Of a DNA stretch of 64,000 nucleotides, positions 10,322 through 24,067 are shown one piece after another. The stretch comes from Castanea sativa (Eukaryota > Streptophyta > Magnoliopsida > Fagales > Fagaceae), in assembly GCF_040712315.1 (NCBI RefSeq), contig NC_134016.1:8469282-8533281 (forward strand). The letters are read 5' to 3'. The notes below the pieces were generated by a model, which was not told where the DNA came from, searched no databases, and worked only from the letters and a program-made list of their open reading frames with translations. The position numbers and the translations under genes were made by a program. Position 1 is the first letter of the stretch; each line of letters starts with the position of its first letter.

Positions 10322-13300
10322 TAAGTACTCTCTATTTGGTGTGTTTAATTGGGATTATAAAGTTGCAACCCTAATTTTGCTATGCTTGTCTTGTATTGTT
10401 AAGAAAATATTTGTGACAACTTGAAAGATTTTAATTTTCTTATACAAAAATTGCATAATTGCAAAAATGCAAGTTTTTTTTTTTTTTTGGCTAACTAAAA
10501 TGCAATTATGTGTTTTAATCTTTTAATCCCAAAAAAATGCGAGTATGTTTGGTCTGCTCCTGTGTGTAGTGAATATAAAGTGCACTAATAGGCACAATTT
10601 CGACTAATCCATTTTCAAACTTTAGAGATTCAGACTTATTTCTTTTATTGCTCTAGATATATCTTTTAACTGAAAAGAAGAACTTGAGAATGATAGATTT
10701 GTTTGATGGGAACACAACCCCATGTGTAGATTATGCCTAGACAAGTAGGAGTATGATAAATTCACTTTTGTTGCAGTTCTCAGTAAATTTTATCATATAA
10801 ATTTTGTACCATTCCCTAACTTACACTGTTGAGAAGCATATAAAATGCAAAAACTGAAAATGTAATTGTTTGGTCAAACCCTAAACTAGACAGCAATGCA
10901 TTTAAGATTTTGATGTGCTGCCATATTCAGCTTCCACCTTAAAGTGCTTATATGATTTGTGTTCTCAATCAATGATTTGTACTCAAACATGCCTTCCTTA
11001 GTTTGGCAGAATTTGATTGTATCAGTAAGCTATGGTATTTTTTCTTCCTTGGATGTTTTTGCTTTCATAGCATTACTAAGATCATAATTTTCTATTGGAA
11101 AAAAGGGAGAGAAAAAAAAACCGCAAGTTTTTTTACTATGCATATTAATGATGAGTTTAAATTTAGTTTTGTATGAACACAATTCTCAAAGTAGAAAAAG
11201 GCTCCCATGTACTATAACTACTTAACTAGCCACTTTTTTGATAGGTACTAGGTAGATAATGGGGGAAGGGGAAGTGAACTACTCAACTAGACACTCATTA
11301 GAATTTAGAACATTATTCAACTGATGAAATTCATCTATGCAATTGTTGTGGTGCCTGCTGATTTTGAAACTCGTGTTGAAAATATGCACACTGTCAACCA
11401 TGGTGGCCTATAAAGTGTTATTATCCTGATACTCTACCAAATAGATACATGAAGAAAGAATCTTCTTCCCACCCCCCCCCCCCCCCCACCAAAAGAAAAT
11501 TCTTAGATTCTGATGCAAACATAATGAAATTCTTTCCCTAAACTTAGCAAAGAACTGCGAGGGTTTACATTTGAAGGATGAAGATAGAACTACATCGTAT
11601 AGCACAAAGATTAGTAGTTCTTTTTGTTCCTCTTTATACATTTTTATAAGAACAGCTCAAACCGCATTCTGCTGGCTTTAAAATTTGTTTCACCAACCGT
11701 TCTAGGCTCCAAGGGGCATTAGTAGGTTATATGCACAAGCTTTGGTCTGTAAGAATATACAGCCACTACATTCTATTTTCTTGTCAAACCTTTAATCTTT
11801 TCAACTTAAGATAGGGTGGTGACAGGTTGGGCTGGTTGGAGCATATCAACACCACATTGACAAGTCTGTTTGGCAAATTTGTTAGAGAATAACGCGCAAC
11901 CTTCTAATACATTGACTGAGTTTGTGTAAACCCATGTCAACTGGTTTAAGTCTTCTCTATTTGGCTAGTTGTATATTTTGTTGATAAACTAGGGAAAAAG
12001 AAACAAATTAGACAATGATCTAATAAGTTAATATTTAATCTTTATGGGTAACTTTTAGTTATCACTTATCATTTTCTTTTTCTTTTCTTACCCTCATGAT
12101 CTAAAACTTAAATTATTTTGATTTTAAGGATTTGTAATTCTTCTTCTTATTCTTTTTCCTTGGCACCCTGAAACCAATTTTAAACCCCATCAACCCTTAA
12201 AATTCCCATATATAAAACTCTTAAAATTCTGTTCAGACTTTCTTTTTGCTTAAACTTGGGTTTTCTTACTTTATTGTAAGCTCAAACTTTACCCTTTATG
12301 TTAATCTTTTAAAACCCTGAATCCAATATATTTTTATAAACATTTCCTGCCATTAAGGGGTTAGGACTTAGGAGGGCTTGAGCTTTCTCAGAGCTACAGC
12401 TTTTTGGAAAAAGCTTCAGCTGCTTTCAGAAGCAACCCAAGGCTGATTAACAAAATCTGCCTAAAAAGTCAAGCTGCATCACAAAATCAGCAAACTGCCG
12501 AAATGCCTGTGGGTTACAAAACAGCCTGCAGATAACTTCTTTTTAAAAAAAAATATTAAAAAAAAAAAAAAAAAAAAAAAACCTTGTACACCTATGGAGA
12601 AGCCTCAGGAAATGAGGCCAATTTCCTCACCCAAGCTCCTCCAAAACCCCAAAAATAGCGGCTTTTCAAAGAAGTCCTATAGTTGTTTCCTTTGAAATTT
12701 GTCTGCAAGTTTTTGGCCTCAAAGTTGATCTTTTTCACCCTAAATTTAAATTTTAAAACGTACAATCTCTCTATCCACCATTCAGAGAATAAAACCATAA
12801 ATTTGGGTCAAGTCTAAACATACAACCTCTCTTAATTGATTAACCTCTGATTTTAAGGCTTTCCACCAACATCATCTTTTCTGGCATATAATGCACCAGA
12901 TTCAATACAACACACTTTTTTCAACCAAAAAATCCTGGCTTTTGTAGCTAACCTTTGACTACAAACCACTAAAGTATAGGAGTTTTTATAAAATGCTTAT
13001 TTTATTAAGCAAAATCCTCCCAACCAATGCTTGGAGAAGGATCTCTTTTGGACAAGATTAAGAGAAATCTGCTTTTAGCAGCCGGCAGCCATTCTATATA
13101 ATCTTCACCATTTATTTTCAGGTGTGCCCTTTAAACAGTTCCCCAACCTTCGAAAGCATCATAAAAGAAAGCTGTATGTTGGAATATCTGCTACTCTTGC
13201 TGATTTAGCATTCAAATAGTCCCTAAATCCTTACATAAAAGGAAGCTGTCTACAATTGGTCCCCATGGCAGCCAAGTGTAGTGGAGACTAATACGTGTTA

Positions 13301-13817
13301 TTTTCTTGCGTCATTTCTTAGCTTCAACAGTTTGCCCTTGTGCAAATTTCACTCATTTATGGGTGCCTGCATATAATCTGTTTTTTAAGAAGCACTTCGT
13401 GGACCCTTTTGACCACTAAATAAGGAGCTTTGCTGATCAATAGTTACAATTCAATGAATTTTATTACCTGTAAAAAAATCAATTGTTACATTTTAATAAG
13501 TCCCATCCTATATTGTGCCGAAAATTTTATCCTCCTGAGATAGTAGGAGCCTCATATTTGTGGTCAGACAATCCAGAGTTTTGCATATTTTGTAATGAGT
13601 CCAATGTGTACTATAGGGGTATAGGTGTACAGGTGATTAGGTGTTATTCATGTAATCTTACAGTAATTTTTGTAAAGAATCAAAAAGTGTGTAGTTAGTT
13701 AGTTAGTTACAAGATTAGCTAGTTAGTTATAAGATTGCAAATGGTGGAGCCAAGTTAGTTACAAGTTGTTAGTTGGTTATTTTGGCCAATAATCCTTGCA
13801 AGTAAATTAAGCAAATA
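10322..13817. other. Non-coding DNA shared by units 1 and 2
   Basis: This is collinear with about 33626-37430 in unit 2. Differences include about 215 bases at 11340-11556 present only here, with a poly-C run near 11472-11488, and about 560 bases in unit 2 (35240-35810) absent here at about 12115. There is a poly-A tract near 12557-12580. Short ORFs exist but do not resemble proteins and are not framed alike in the two copies. I see no gene. Confidence 0.6.
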
Positions 13818-13825
13818 TTCATTAC

Positions 13826-14524
13826 CGGTGTTGTTAAAAGCACGCTTAAGCGTAAAGCACAAAGCGCAGAGCTTTTTGGGCTTTTTCTCTCTAATGTGAA
13901 GCGCCCTCACAAAAGTGTGCTTTAGGCATACTTTTTTGAGTTTTTTTATTAAGCGCAAAGCGCGCTTTTTTGAGCTTTTTGTAAATTAAAAAAAAAAAAT
14001 CCTGATTTGATTTTTAGCCATTAAATCTAAATATGTTTGATATAAGTCATGGATTTAATATATAAAAACTAATAGTGTGGTGTGCTACCATACACCTAAG
14101 CCTATCTCTTTAGAGATTTTTGAACTTTTAACCACAACTACACAAACACTAAATCAGACACTCACAAAGATAACATTACTTAACATTCTAGTACTTTTTA
14201 GCCTTTACCTTTTGGGTTCTATACTTCTATTTTGATTCAACCATGTTTTGTAATCATGGCCACCAAATATCATGGTTGCAAATATTTTGTAAAGCACAAT
14301 AGAATTATATAAATGTTATATAAATTATATAAAATGTTTTATTGTAATTTATATGATGAATTGATGACTTGATTGTTGTATTGATCATTATTAATTTTTT
14401 TTAATTTATTAAATTTTTTTTTTTAAATGTGCGCTTCACATCGATCAGGCGCGCACTTGCGCTTTGTGCCTAGGTTCCAGGAGGCCTTTGTGCTTAAGTG
14501 CGCTTAGTGCTTTTAACAACACTG
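13826..14524. mobile_element. hAT-type MITE (699 bp) with 8-bp target duplication
   Basis: The left end CGGTGTTGTTAAAAGCACGC and the right end GTGCTTTTAACAACACTG form terminal inverted repeats. Subterminal CGCTTAAGCG-like and GCGCACTT motifs repeat on both sides. The flanks are TTCATTAC at 13818-13825 and again at 14525-14532, a perfect 8-bp duplication typical of hAT. Unit 2 has a single TTCATTAC at the equivalent site (about 37519). Unit 1 also lacks about 80 bases of left flank that unit 2 retains. Confidence 0.85.
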
Positions 14525-14532
14525 TTCATTAC

Positions 14533-15489
14533 ATGATATTTTCTACTCTTTTCGTCACTTCTTTGGAAAATTCAAAAGGTAAAAGAACAAGACATCAGCT
14601 GCAAAACATCAGATAGTAAGGCCCAATTTCTTGACTGCTGGTGAAATTTAAACCTTACTTATGTCTAGTGCCCGATATCAACATTGTAGATAAGTATTCC
14701 ATTCTCGAAACAAAAAGGTTGAGGTGATATGGTTGACCTTGTTTGGGGCCCGTCCACCATTAGAATGTCAAGCTTCATTTGATTGAAATAGAGCCTCAAT
14801 GTAGTTGCACAATATATGATACAAAAATATGCGCCCTTCAGTATTTCTTCAATGAATTCCCATATAATGGAGTCATACCAGTGTGCCTTGGAGACAATCT
14901 TCTTGTGATTTTCCATGCTAGCTCTTGATGATAAAGAATTGTATAAGCTATATTTGTGGCTCTTACAATGATGCTTGAGCTTCAGCATCTGATTTCTCTG
15001 CCTTTCAAGAGTGACTCTACTTTGGGCCTTTGGCGGTCAAGTCTATAGGTATTAAAAAATATCATATTGCTTCTTTTTGTCATGTCTTCATCTGATACAT
15101 GGGAAACTTCAGGAATGAAAGGACCCAAATTTATAAACAAATTTGATTGGATGCATTAATTAATTTTATCATTTTATTCTTTAGTTCAGTATAGTGTTTT
15201 ATATTTTTTTATCCAGACATAGTTGCATGGACTGTAAATCCTGAAATGAGCTTACCATATGCTTCAAGCATGAAATTATTTGTACTATATATATGTATTA
15301 CCATTTTTGTATTATTTGATGCCAACCTGGAACTATATTGGTTGAAGGGATACATGTTAGAGGGCTAGGAGAGCTTGAAGCCATTTTTGGTAGATAGGAT
15401 TTGGGTTAGTATAAATGTATACAGGCATAATGAAGATTGTGAATATGTTAACAACGTAATAATTTTGGTTCAATGGAATTCACTGAAGG
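14533..15489. other. Non-coding DNA shared by units 1 and 2
   Basis: This is collinear with 39026-40017 in unit 2. The short AT run at about 15288 (CTATATATATG) corresponds to a long TG microsatellite in unit 2. I see no gene. Confidence 0.55.
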
Positions 15490-16695
15490 TAACAAACTTT
15501 TTGTTATATTAATATTGAAAAAAGATCAAAAACCAGGTTACACTAGATCTCTATACCTGGAGCAACAAGAGCATAAAATAAAACAAAAGACAGAAAATAC
15601 AAAGCTAACAATATCTCAAAGAATCCAAGGAATCTTGGATCCCCTCAATAGAAAATGCCATAGATGATGAAGTCCATTCATAAAGAGTCCTCAGCAGATA
15701 ATACTACTTCAACTTCCCCACACTTGACTCCATTCCCTCAAAGCAACAAGCATGAAGCTCTCCCCAAATACACCACATGAGACACAAGGGAGCTGCTTGC
15801 CAAATCCCTCCAACCCTATACCTTCCTATCCACCCTCTCCAGCATGCAAGCAAATCATACACTGCCCAAGAGACACAAAGATACCAATCGACATAGACTA
15901 CTTCTTCCAAACCACATGATAATGTAAGAATAAATGATTCACATCCTCCCCAATCTTCTTACACATATAACACCACTTCATAACAATGATGGCCCTTTGT
16001 CTGACATTATCAATTGTTAAGACCCTCCGTAGAGCCACACACCATGAAAAGAGAGCCACTCTCAGTGGAACTCGAACTTTCCAAATACTTCTCCATGGGA
16101 ACACTGCACTCCCCCCCTCCTCTCTCAAGACCTTATAGAAGCTCCTCATTTGAAACCTTGTAGTGGGTGAAGGTGTTCACACCAATTCACCAACCTCTCC
16201 AAGTCTAACCTTAGCGGCATAAAGATCCTCTAAAAATTGCATCACAACTCGATTTAACACAGGATTCCAAGAACACTGACCTTTAAGAATCTCCTTATAA
16301 CCTACAACTGTGGCTTTATATTGTTTCTTGAAAGTAAAAATAAATGGGATGTCTCTCCTTAAACTAGTCTCCACTCTCCCCCCTGCCATCCATCATGCCT
16401 GAAACGCACTTTAGTACCCATACCACAGAAAAACCACATTAAATTATCCCAACCACGCCTAATATGCTTCCACAACCCCACTCCATTTGGCCCCCACACC
16501 TCACCTGTACACCAGTACCATCCATTGACGCCATATTTGGATTCTATAACCCTTCTCCATAATGACATATTTTCAATTGCATAGCACCATAGCCACTTAC
16601 CCAAGGGAGCCTGATTAAATATCATCATCTTCGTTATCCTCAAATCCCCATGGCACATAGGTGCACGACAAGTATCCCCATTGGGGAACAACCTA
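15490..16695 (-). pseudogene. LINE 3'-region remnant, shared by both units
   Basis: Minus-strand fragments read as the end of a plant LINE (L1/RTE-like non-LTR retrotransposon) ORF2. There is a segment after the reverse transcriptase (LGKWLWCYAIE, LWRRVIESKYG, GLWKHIRRGWDN) and a zinc-binding zf-RVT region ([36 protein letters not shown]). Stops and frameshifts divide it. A diverged copy sits at the same place in unit 2 (40536-41560), so it was inserted before the segmental duplication. The ends are approximate. Confidence 0.75.
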
Positions 16696-19182
16696 TTTAT
16701 GAAGATGAAATCTTCCTTGTTAGAGTCTTCTTGTAAGTTGCATCAACTCTGTTGCCTATTTTTAACATTTGTAGCATACAATTTTATCTTTTTAATCCTC
16801 CAGAGGATTTTCATCACCTTGCCATTTGATTTAAGTGCTTTCTGCAGTAATTACAGTGATATAAAAAGTTGCTTTTATTTTGACAGCATATGTAATCACA
16901 GTTGTAGTTGAAAATGTGTGATTGATGAATTTTAATTATTTACAACTTAAATCTTGTACTATGCATAACAACACTACTCCAATGGTGATGGAAAACATGA
17001 CATTTGAGTTGTAAAGGTAAGTTATTCATTTTCTTGTCTTTGTGTTTATGGTTTAATCTTCTTGACAAAGGTTTCAAGGCATGAGTTCTGGATCCTAAGT
17101 TATGGAATGGAAACACTGTTTTCAGTTTGTCTGGGTGTAGTTTTATTTGGTTTATATAAAAATGTAGACTGTGCTTCTCTAGATAAAAGGCCTCCTTTTC
17201 TTTTTTTAATTTTATTTCATAGGGAATTTTAATGAAAAAGAACATGAATAATTGGTTGGGCTGCCATGTTTTTACTTTTATTTTTCCTATTTGTTTTTCT
17301 TTATTCTTAAAGTATCTGCCTACATTGTAGGTAGAATCTACGAGGATTATCAACTTCTGATTGCCACATCAATTTGCAAGATCTTCATAAATATTTTGCT
17401 TCACTTTTGGAGCAACACATTTTGTTACAGTATATGGATACTCTCCAGCCTCCTGTGCCAATGACATTACCAGAAACATGTATGACCACTGTGTTGGCAT
17501 GAAATCAATGCTAAATTATGCTAATTTAGATTATATATGACATCTATATGGTTTCTTTTGCTGTAATCATTTTCAGTAACTCTCGATTTTCTTATGCAAA
17601 TGAAAATAGCATGCAAATCCATATTATTTATGAGATGTATTTTGAGGTAGTCATATAGGTGAGCTTCATTAATGTGTTGCCGGATTCACCGGCTAAGAAA
17701 GGAAAATTCTGCACTGAATTACCATTTCACTTTCAGTGTCAAGTTGTAGATACTTCCTCTAGAAGGACGCTTGGGTAAATGATGAGAAACAAAAGTTTTA
17801 GATACTTTCTACCCCATGAATATAATTGGTTGGTTAAAGGCACAGGTGAGCACAAATGAGAAACAAAAGTCACAGTTGGTTATTGTGCACTGAAGACTGG
17901 GTGACGTATATGCTTGGTTAGAGAAAAATGCCCATATGGGTATTAAGAAAACTTTCAAGAATGTGGTCTTAGAGAAAATACTCACGAAAAATTTACTGCA
18001 TGTGGAGCATACTATTGGTGTGATGGTGTGCACAACAGGGTGAGACCAAATTTGGAAGTGACAAATTTATGTACAATGGCCAAGTCTCCCACTTTGAAAC
18101 CTATCTGTGAAATTTCAACAAGGCTTAGTTTATTTGTATCAAGAATGCATGTTGATTATAGTCTGGTAACTTAGCATTATAGTGTGATAAAATGAGAGTT
18201 GAAAGTATAAAGGTTGATCACGACATAATATGTGGTCACTCAGATCTCTTGCTGGTTATATGGCTTTTCTCATGTGAGGCAGAAGACCAAATTTATGTAC
18301 AATGGCCACGTAAGCTGGGTTTTTCACTTAAACTTTCATTCATTCTTTTCTCTTATTCTTTTTTTTTTCTTTCTTTTTTTGGATAGATATGCTAGAGTTT
18401 TAATGTATGGCATTCACTCATTGATAATTGTTCTTTATCATTAGTTGTATTGATGACAATAAGATTTTATCAATTAAGCTAATATTGGAACTTACTTCTT
18501 AATTGCACCATTCTACTCTCTTTCTAGTTCTTCCTTACATGAATTTCCTTGTGGAATTCTGTAATCTCTTTTCCCACCAATTTTAATTCCAAATTTTATT
18601 TATTTCACTCATTCTACTCCACCTTATGAGAGGTGTTTTTAAATAAAGTACTAAACAAAAATATTGGACTCCCCCCTCTTCTAGGATTATATTAATTTTT
18701 TAAGTTTTTTTTTTAATTATAATCATTTTCTATGAATTAGTTGGGAAAAAGAATTAATTAGACTCTTCCCAAGCAACTATTTTTTTGAAAAAAATTCTAA
18801 ATTAATGGGGAAAAAATCAATTCTTAAATAAACATTAAGAATAAACTAACTAACTAGAAAGATTGGTAAAACTGTATAGATATTACTCAAAATAAAAGGT
18901 AAAATATTATTTTGGTTCCGAAACTTTACTAAAATTTTGTTTTTCATTCTTAAACTTTAAAAAGTTCATTTTTAATTTTTAGATTTTGTATAGAGTTTTT
19001 TTAATAGTTTAGAAACAAAAATTGGAATGAAAAATAAACTTTGGTAAAGTTTAAGAAAAAAAACATTTTAAATAGTTTAGGGACAAAAAAAAAACTCAAT
19101 AATTTTAGTATGAAAACAAACTTTTTAAGGTTTAAGGATATAAAAAAATTGGTAAATTTTAGGGATTAAAATATTATTTTTT

Positions 19183-19219
<37 letters not shown>

Positions 19220-19567
19220 CTTACGCGATATTTAATTAAGACGAGAAAATCATTCCATTAAAAGACCAGTTTTACTTGGCAAGTTAGATGCCTAATACAT
19301 TTCCATCTTGTAATTTAGTCTTTGAACTTAAACCAAGGGTTATAGATTAGTTAATTATCCATGTAATTTTATATTTTAATAGAATGTAACTAGGTTTAAA
19401 GCTGTGTGCCTTTTTTAGATTGTAAAGACAAAAGACCTTGTAATTTCTATTTCAATGTAAATTCATATTCAAAGTTATTTGATATAAATGTGTATTATTC
19501 ATAAGGTTTTCTTGTTTTTCCTGTTGAGATGAAAAACAACGTTGTTTTTTATCATTATCATAGTAAA
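16696..19567. other. Non-coding DNA shared by units 1 and 2
   Basis: This is collinear with about 41561-44180 in unit 2. An AC/AT microsatellite lies at about 19185-19220. A segment near 17305-17465 (CTGCCTACATTGTAGGTAGA and following) is well kept between the two copies but shows no recognisable protein. Around 18880-19180, interrupted repeats of the AAACTTT / TTAGGGA type occur. I see no supported gene. Confidence 0.5.
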
Positions 19568-20597
19568 CTCAATGTCGTATGCCTTAGCCCGTGTTGTATG
19601 CCTTAGCCCGTGACACTTGAACACCATAGTCTTTCATTACCCATATGTGAAAGTGTCTTCCATCATTTTTAGGACTTTTTCACAAATGGCAAGACAACCT
19701 TCCAACACCCCAAGACTGATCCCCAACTTTGTCATCGCTCAGGTGACTCAATCTCAACAGCCGTTGGAACCGATTGAAAACACTCATCCTCGACGTCCAA
19801 TGAATATATATATTGTGGTACAGAATGGGATGTCACAACCCAATGAATAATCCCGTTGAGAAAAACACCGCATGTTGTCTCACCATTCACATCATCTGCA
19901 ACATTAACTCTCTTCCAAACATTATTGCCCTTCACCCCAAGTGTGTACACAAGAGTTGGCTCTCGATCACTTTCCCCGTATCCATCATATTTGGACAAGA
20001 GAACCACCTTCTACACTTGGGTCTTGGGACAAAATCCGAGGTGAGGACACCAAAGAGAGGGTGTAAGAGGTTGAAATCAGGCCTAATTATGACGAACTCA
20101 CCTGTTATTGGATTACACAAAAAATTGATCCAATTTCACAGAGACATGATACTTATAATGATGCACCTCGCCTATTAAGATCAACCCATTGCACGAATCC
20201 ACAAGATGATGTTTCACATAATACCCAAAACCTAAATGTGTTTTAGTGGCAAACCTCACTCTAGCACTAGAGTGAATCACGGAGCTACTATTGTAAAGAT
20301 GAACCGCGTAGAGGTGGTGGTCTTTGACTTTGGGTTGGAGGATGGTCCAGTTGAAGTTTACTCTTGTGTGGTGCAATTGAGTGAAACTGGGGCCCTTGAG
20401 AAGATGAAGCCATGTCTTGCATACAAACCTGCAGTTGAACAGGGTTTTGAAGGAGGGTAGTCGTGTCAAAATGTCTGTCACAATATTGTGGGGAAGATGT
20501 GAGAGATATAATCCTCTTCATCTTCTTTCAGTGCTTTGGTCTTCTTTCTAGCCATGTTGGTTGTGGGGTTGGAATGAGATTTGCTTCTTCTTCCCAT
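19568..20597 (-). pseudogene. F-box/FBA pseudogene (unit 1, convergent copy)
   Basis: The minus-strand start ATG ends at 20597 (CCATGGGAAGAAGAAG read in sense) and gives MGRRSKSHSNPTTN, the family N-terminus. It then shows F-box motifs (ILTRLPSFKTLFNCRFVCKTWLHLL), KFATKTHL-like and DSCNGLILIGEVHHY, CNPITGEFVII, LVYTLGVKGN and VFLNGIIHWVV. Frame is lost near 20480 (after DYISH), near 20115 and around 20000. At the far end, a 17-base unit (TATGCCTTAGCCCGTG-like) is duplicated, and the gene is cut off after the segment equivalent to WTKAYNIEF. It is more distant from genes 1 and 2 than they are from each other. Its unit 2 partner is split by a copia element. Confidence 0.85.
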
Positions 20598-22556
20598 GGA
20601 AAAAGTGAGGACTTGCATGAGAGAGGTGAAAGCGGAAATGATGAGGATTGAGATAGGCCTTGGATGCATTTTTAAAACTCTGATAGCCTCTAACTAATAT
20701 AGGTTTTGACTGAGGCCACTGGATCCAAATATTCCTGGGAGATAATATAGTTGCTGACTGATCCAAATAACCTTAGTTGGGCAGGTGGTTTGTTATTTGT
20801 CAAGCTGATCTTGCCGTGTATAGCAAGACTTTGCAAACTAGCTTTGAATTTTTTTTTTTTCCTTTTAAAATATTAAGACGTAATCATGACTTTTTTGGTT
20901 TTATTGGTTTTGACTTTGTTGTACTAAAATATTACAAAGCAATTAAAGAAAATAATAATGGTATGTGAGTATTACCAATAATATTTTTCTATAAAACCGA
21001 AAAATCAAATAAAAATTTTAGTTCAACTGTAAAAAGAATGAGTTGTTTATGAATAGTTTGAGATTAATTTGCTTGGGGAAAAAATTATTTATAATTGTTT
21101 GTTTAACAAACAAGGCAAATTCAAACTCAAGTTAAGCTCAACTATTAAACAAGTGAAACTTAAACATGGTAATATGTTTGTGAATAAGATCATAAACGTG
21201 AGATTCGTTTGAAGTATATATAATATTATGTGTTTATACGTATACTTATCTAAAAATATATTTATATAGACTTGAGTAAGATACCGGGCTAGCAAGTCTC
21301 AAGACTTGGGTTCGAGTCTCAACAACTAGCTATGTGTTGATGCTCCTTATATCCCATCTCCATCCCAAATGGTCCAAAAGAATAATAAGTGAGTTTCTCA
21401 CAAACCTAGAGTATGGGGTCTCGCTCGGGAGTGAGTATGGTGCTACTATGGTCACGCACAGGTAGGGAAGCCACACTAGTCCCCCCCCCCCTCTACCCAT
21501 TTTTTTTCTTTACCAAAAGAGATTATTGTGTAAGTTTGTGAATAATTAAGTTCATACTATATCGATTTTTATTGGTAGTTTATTGATAATATAAACAGTA
21601 CATTCATAACAAAAAATTATTTAATTTTTAACAAGGTTGATAATGTAAGATTTTAAAGAGACTTTATGTGGCCCACATTTGAGTGATAAATGAAAGCTCA
21701 TGTTTTAAGGATTTCATTTGTGAAAAATATATGGTGAATAACAATTTCTAAGTAACTCTCAATTAGTATAACCTCTTTGGTTAATAAACACATTGAAGTT
21801 ATAAATTTTAAACTCCTTGATGGATAAAGGGTTATGGAACAAATAATCTTAATTTAAAAGGGTCTCTAGTCTAGCCTATATATAGCATGTCTCCATCAAA
21901 AGGAAATATGTGAGATAAAAGCCATAAACTAGAAGACACCTTTTATATACACTATCATATAGTGAGTTTTCGTTTTCTCTAAACACTTAAACAACTGTGG
22001 TAGGAGGTATGCTAATGTTTCTTTTATTTCACAACTCTAAATTTATCTTATAGGTAAATCTAATTTTTATAAATTCATAGACAAATATCATTCAATCTAA
22101 TTAACTTAAATAATATAATTTCAACTATAATTTAGTTATTAACTATTAGAATAGATTTGTAAAGGGATCAAATATTTCAAAATGGTGTATTACCAAACTG
22201 TGGGAATTACTTTATATATTGCCTTCAAATTCCTATTTATAATTTTTAATCAGGAGAAGAAAAGAAATTCCATGCCACCCAGGTTAGCACTTCTCCATCA
22301 AAACAGAATCTACATTTAGATTTTAAAAAATCACGCCTCCGTTATTAATACATTGATTAATTTAGCAAAAGAATATTCAAGGATTCCAGCAAGATACAAG
22401 TTATTACTTGGATGCCAACATATATAATTAATTTCTATATAATAAAGCATATGTTGGTAATTTCATAATTAATTTGCTAAACTAATCTAGTTCTGTATAA
22501 TGAATCTTTCATGAAAGTTTTTATTAATGAAGTTACCAAAAGCTAGAATAATAACA
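20598..22556. other. F-box 5' flank and AT-rich unit tail
   Basis: The first part (TAACTAATATAGGTTTTGACTGAGGCCA) is the same upstream sequence seen before the other F-box copies at about 7000 and 30860, so it is probably the ancestral promoter region. The rest is AT-rich and broadly homologous to 50880-52560. No coding evidence is seen. Confidence 0.5.
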
Positions 22557-22565
22557 TTCAAAATT

Positions 22566-22964
22566 GGGAGAAAAGGGCTTTTGTCCTTTTTTTAAAAAAA
22601 ATATTCAGCAAAATACCCCATATGAGAAACTATTTAGGAAAATACCCCTGTTTTGAGACTCGATTTTCTAAGAATCGAGTTCCAATTTGAAACTCGATTT
22701 TTGGATAGTCAAGTTATAGTGAACTGAAAATAAATAAAAAATAAAAAAAAATTTGTGGAACTCTAATTCATGGAACTCGAGTTCGAAGAAAAAAAAATTT
22801 CCTAAGTTCAATTCCACTATAACTCGATTGTTCAAAAATCGAGTTTTACATTTGAAACTCGATTTTCTAAAAATCGAATTTTAAAACAAGGGCATTTTCC
22901 TAAATAGTTTGATAAATGAAGCAAAATGTTGGAAAGCTTTTTTGAAATGGGTACCATTTTGGCC
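22566..22964. mobile_element. Foldback MITE, Mutator-like
   Basis: About 400 bases present in unit 1 but absent at 4154 (unit 0) and at the unit 2 site near 52587. The flanks are TTCAAAATT on both sides (22557-22565 and 22965-22973), a 9-bp duplication as made by Mutator-like transposases. The interior is self-complementary: AAACTATTTAGGAAAAT on the left is answered by ATTTTCCTAAATAGTTT on the right, and AACTCGATTTT/AAAATCGAGTT blocks recur in both orientations. It has no coding capacity. Confidence 0.75.
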
Positions 22965-22974
22965 TTCAAAATTG

Positions 22975-24004
22975 TCATTCTTTATTCTTCATTGTCAGAT
23001 TCCTAATCAAATTTGCATAGGTCTCTAAAAATTGAACTATAATTATAATGAAAATTGTAGAAAAAACTAAAATCGGTGGCAATGACTAAACAAGGAGTAA
23101 TAATGTCATTAAAATCTTTGAATCTACATTGATATAGAACACAAAAAGAAAATTACAATGCTCTTTTTTCCTAAGAACAATTTAGAGAAAAAAGCACACA
23201 CCTTGGTTCTAAATTACATTCTTCAAAATGTAAAACTACGTAAATAAATAATAATAAAGACCCAATAGTCTAAGAAAATGATTTCCATAAATAATAATAT
23301 GGAAAGTGATTACCCACCCATTTCATTCGATCAAAAATCAGTTTTTTTATGAACATTTTATGTTTTCCTTTGTAAAAATAAAAATTATATATATATAACA
23401 AAAGGGGAAATTAAACTTTGCCAACCTGTGGTTTGCCCTAAAAATACTTTTTCTACTTGTGATTTAAAAATTGACACTTTACTCACCTAAGGTAAGCTCT
23501 GTTTGTCTCTCATTACCTACCTTTGTTAAAAAGGCATTATTGCACTTAAAAAGTGCATGTCCCCCACCCTATTATTAAAAAAAAATATTTTCTAGAAGAT
23601 AATCTTATGTATTATATATAGATTCTCAATATATATCTAATAAAAAAAGATTCTCAATATATAAAAAAAAATTATATATAATGCTTATTCTGTGTCATAA
23701 TATTTTGAAAAAACAAAACTTCAATTGTTACAAAATTAATATTTAATTATTGTAGATTGTTAGAATTAATATAATCAACAAAACAAACCAACTACTTGAG
23801 TGAATTGATAAATATATAATTATTTTCATTAATTTAAATAAATAATTATTTCTTTTAGCTTATAACTTCATATATATACATGTGATACATTTACACAAAA
23901 ACATAATTAAATGCATATTAAAATTTTACTAAGATTATTTAAACAAATGTATAAAAAATTATTTAAATTGTTATCAATGAAATTCTCAATTTTAGTACAA
24001 CCAT

Positions 24005-24067
<63 letters not shown>

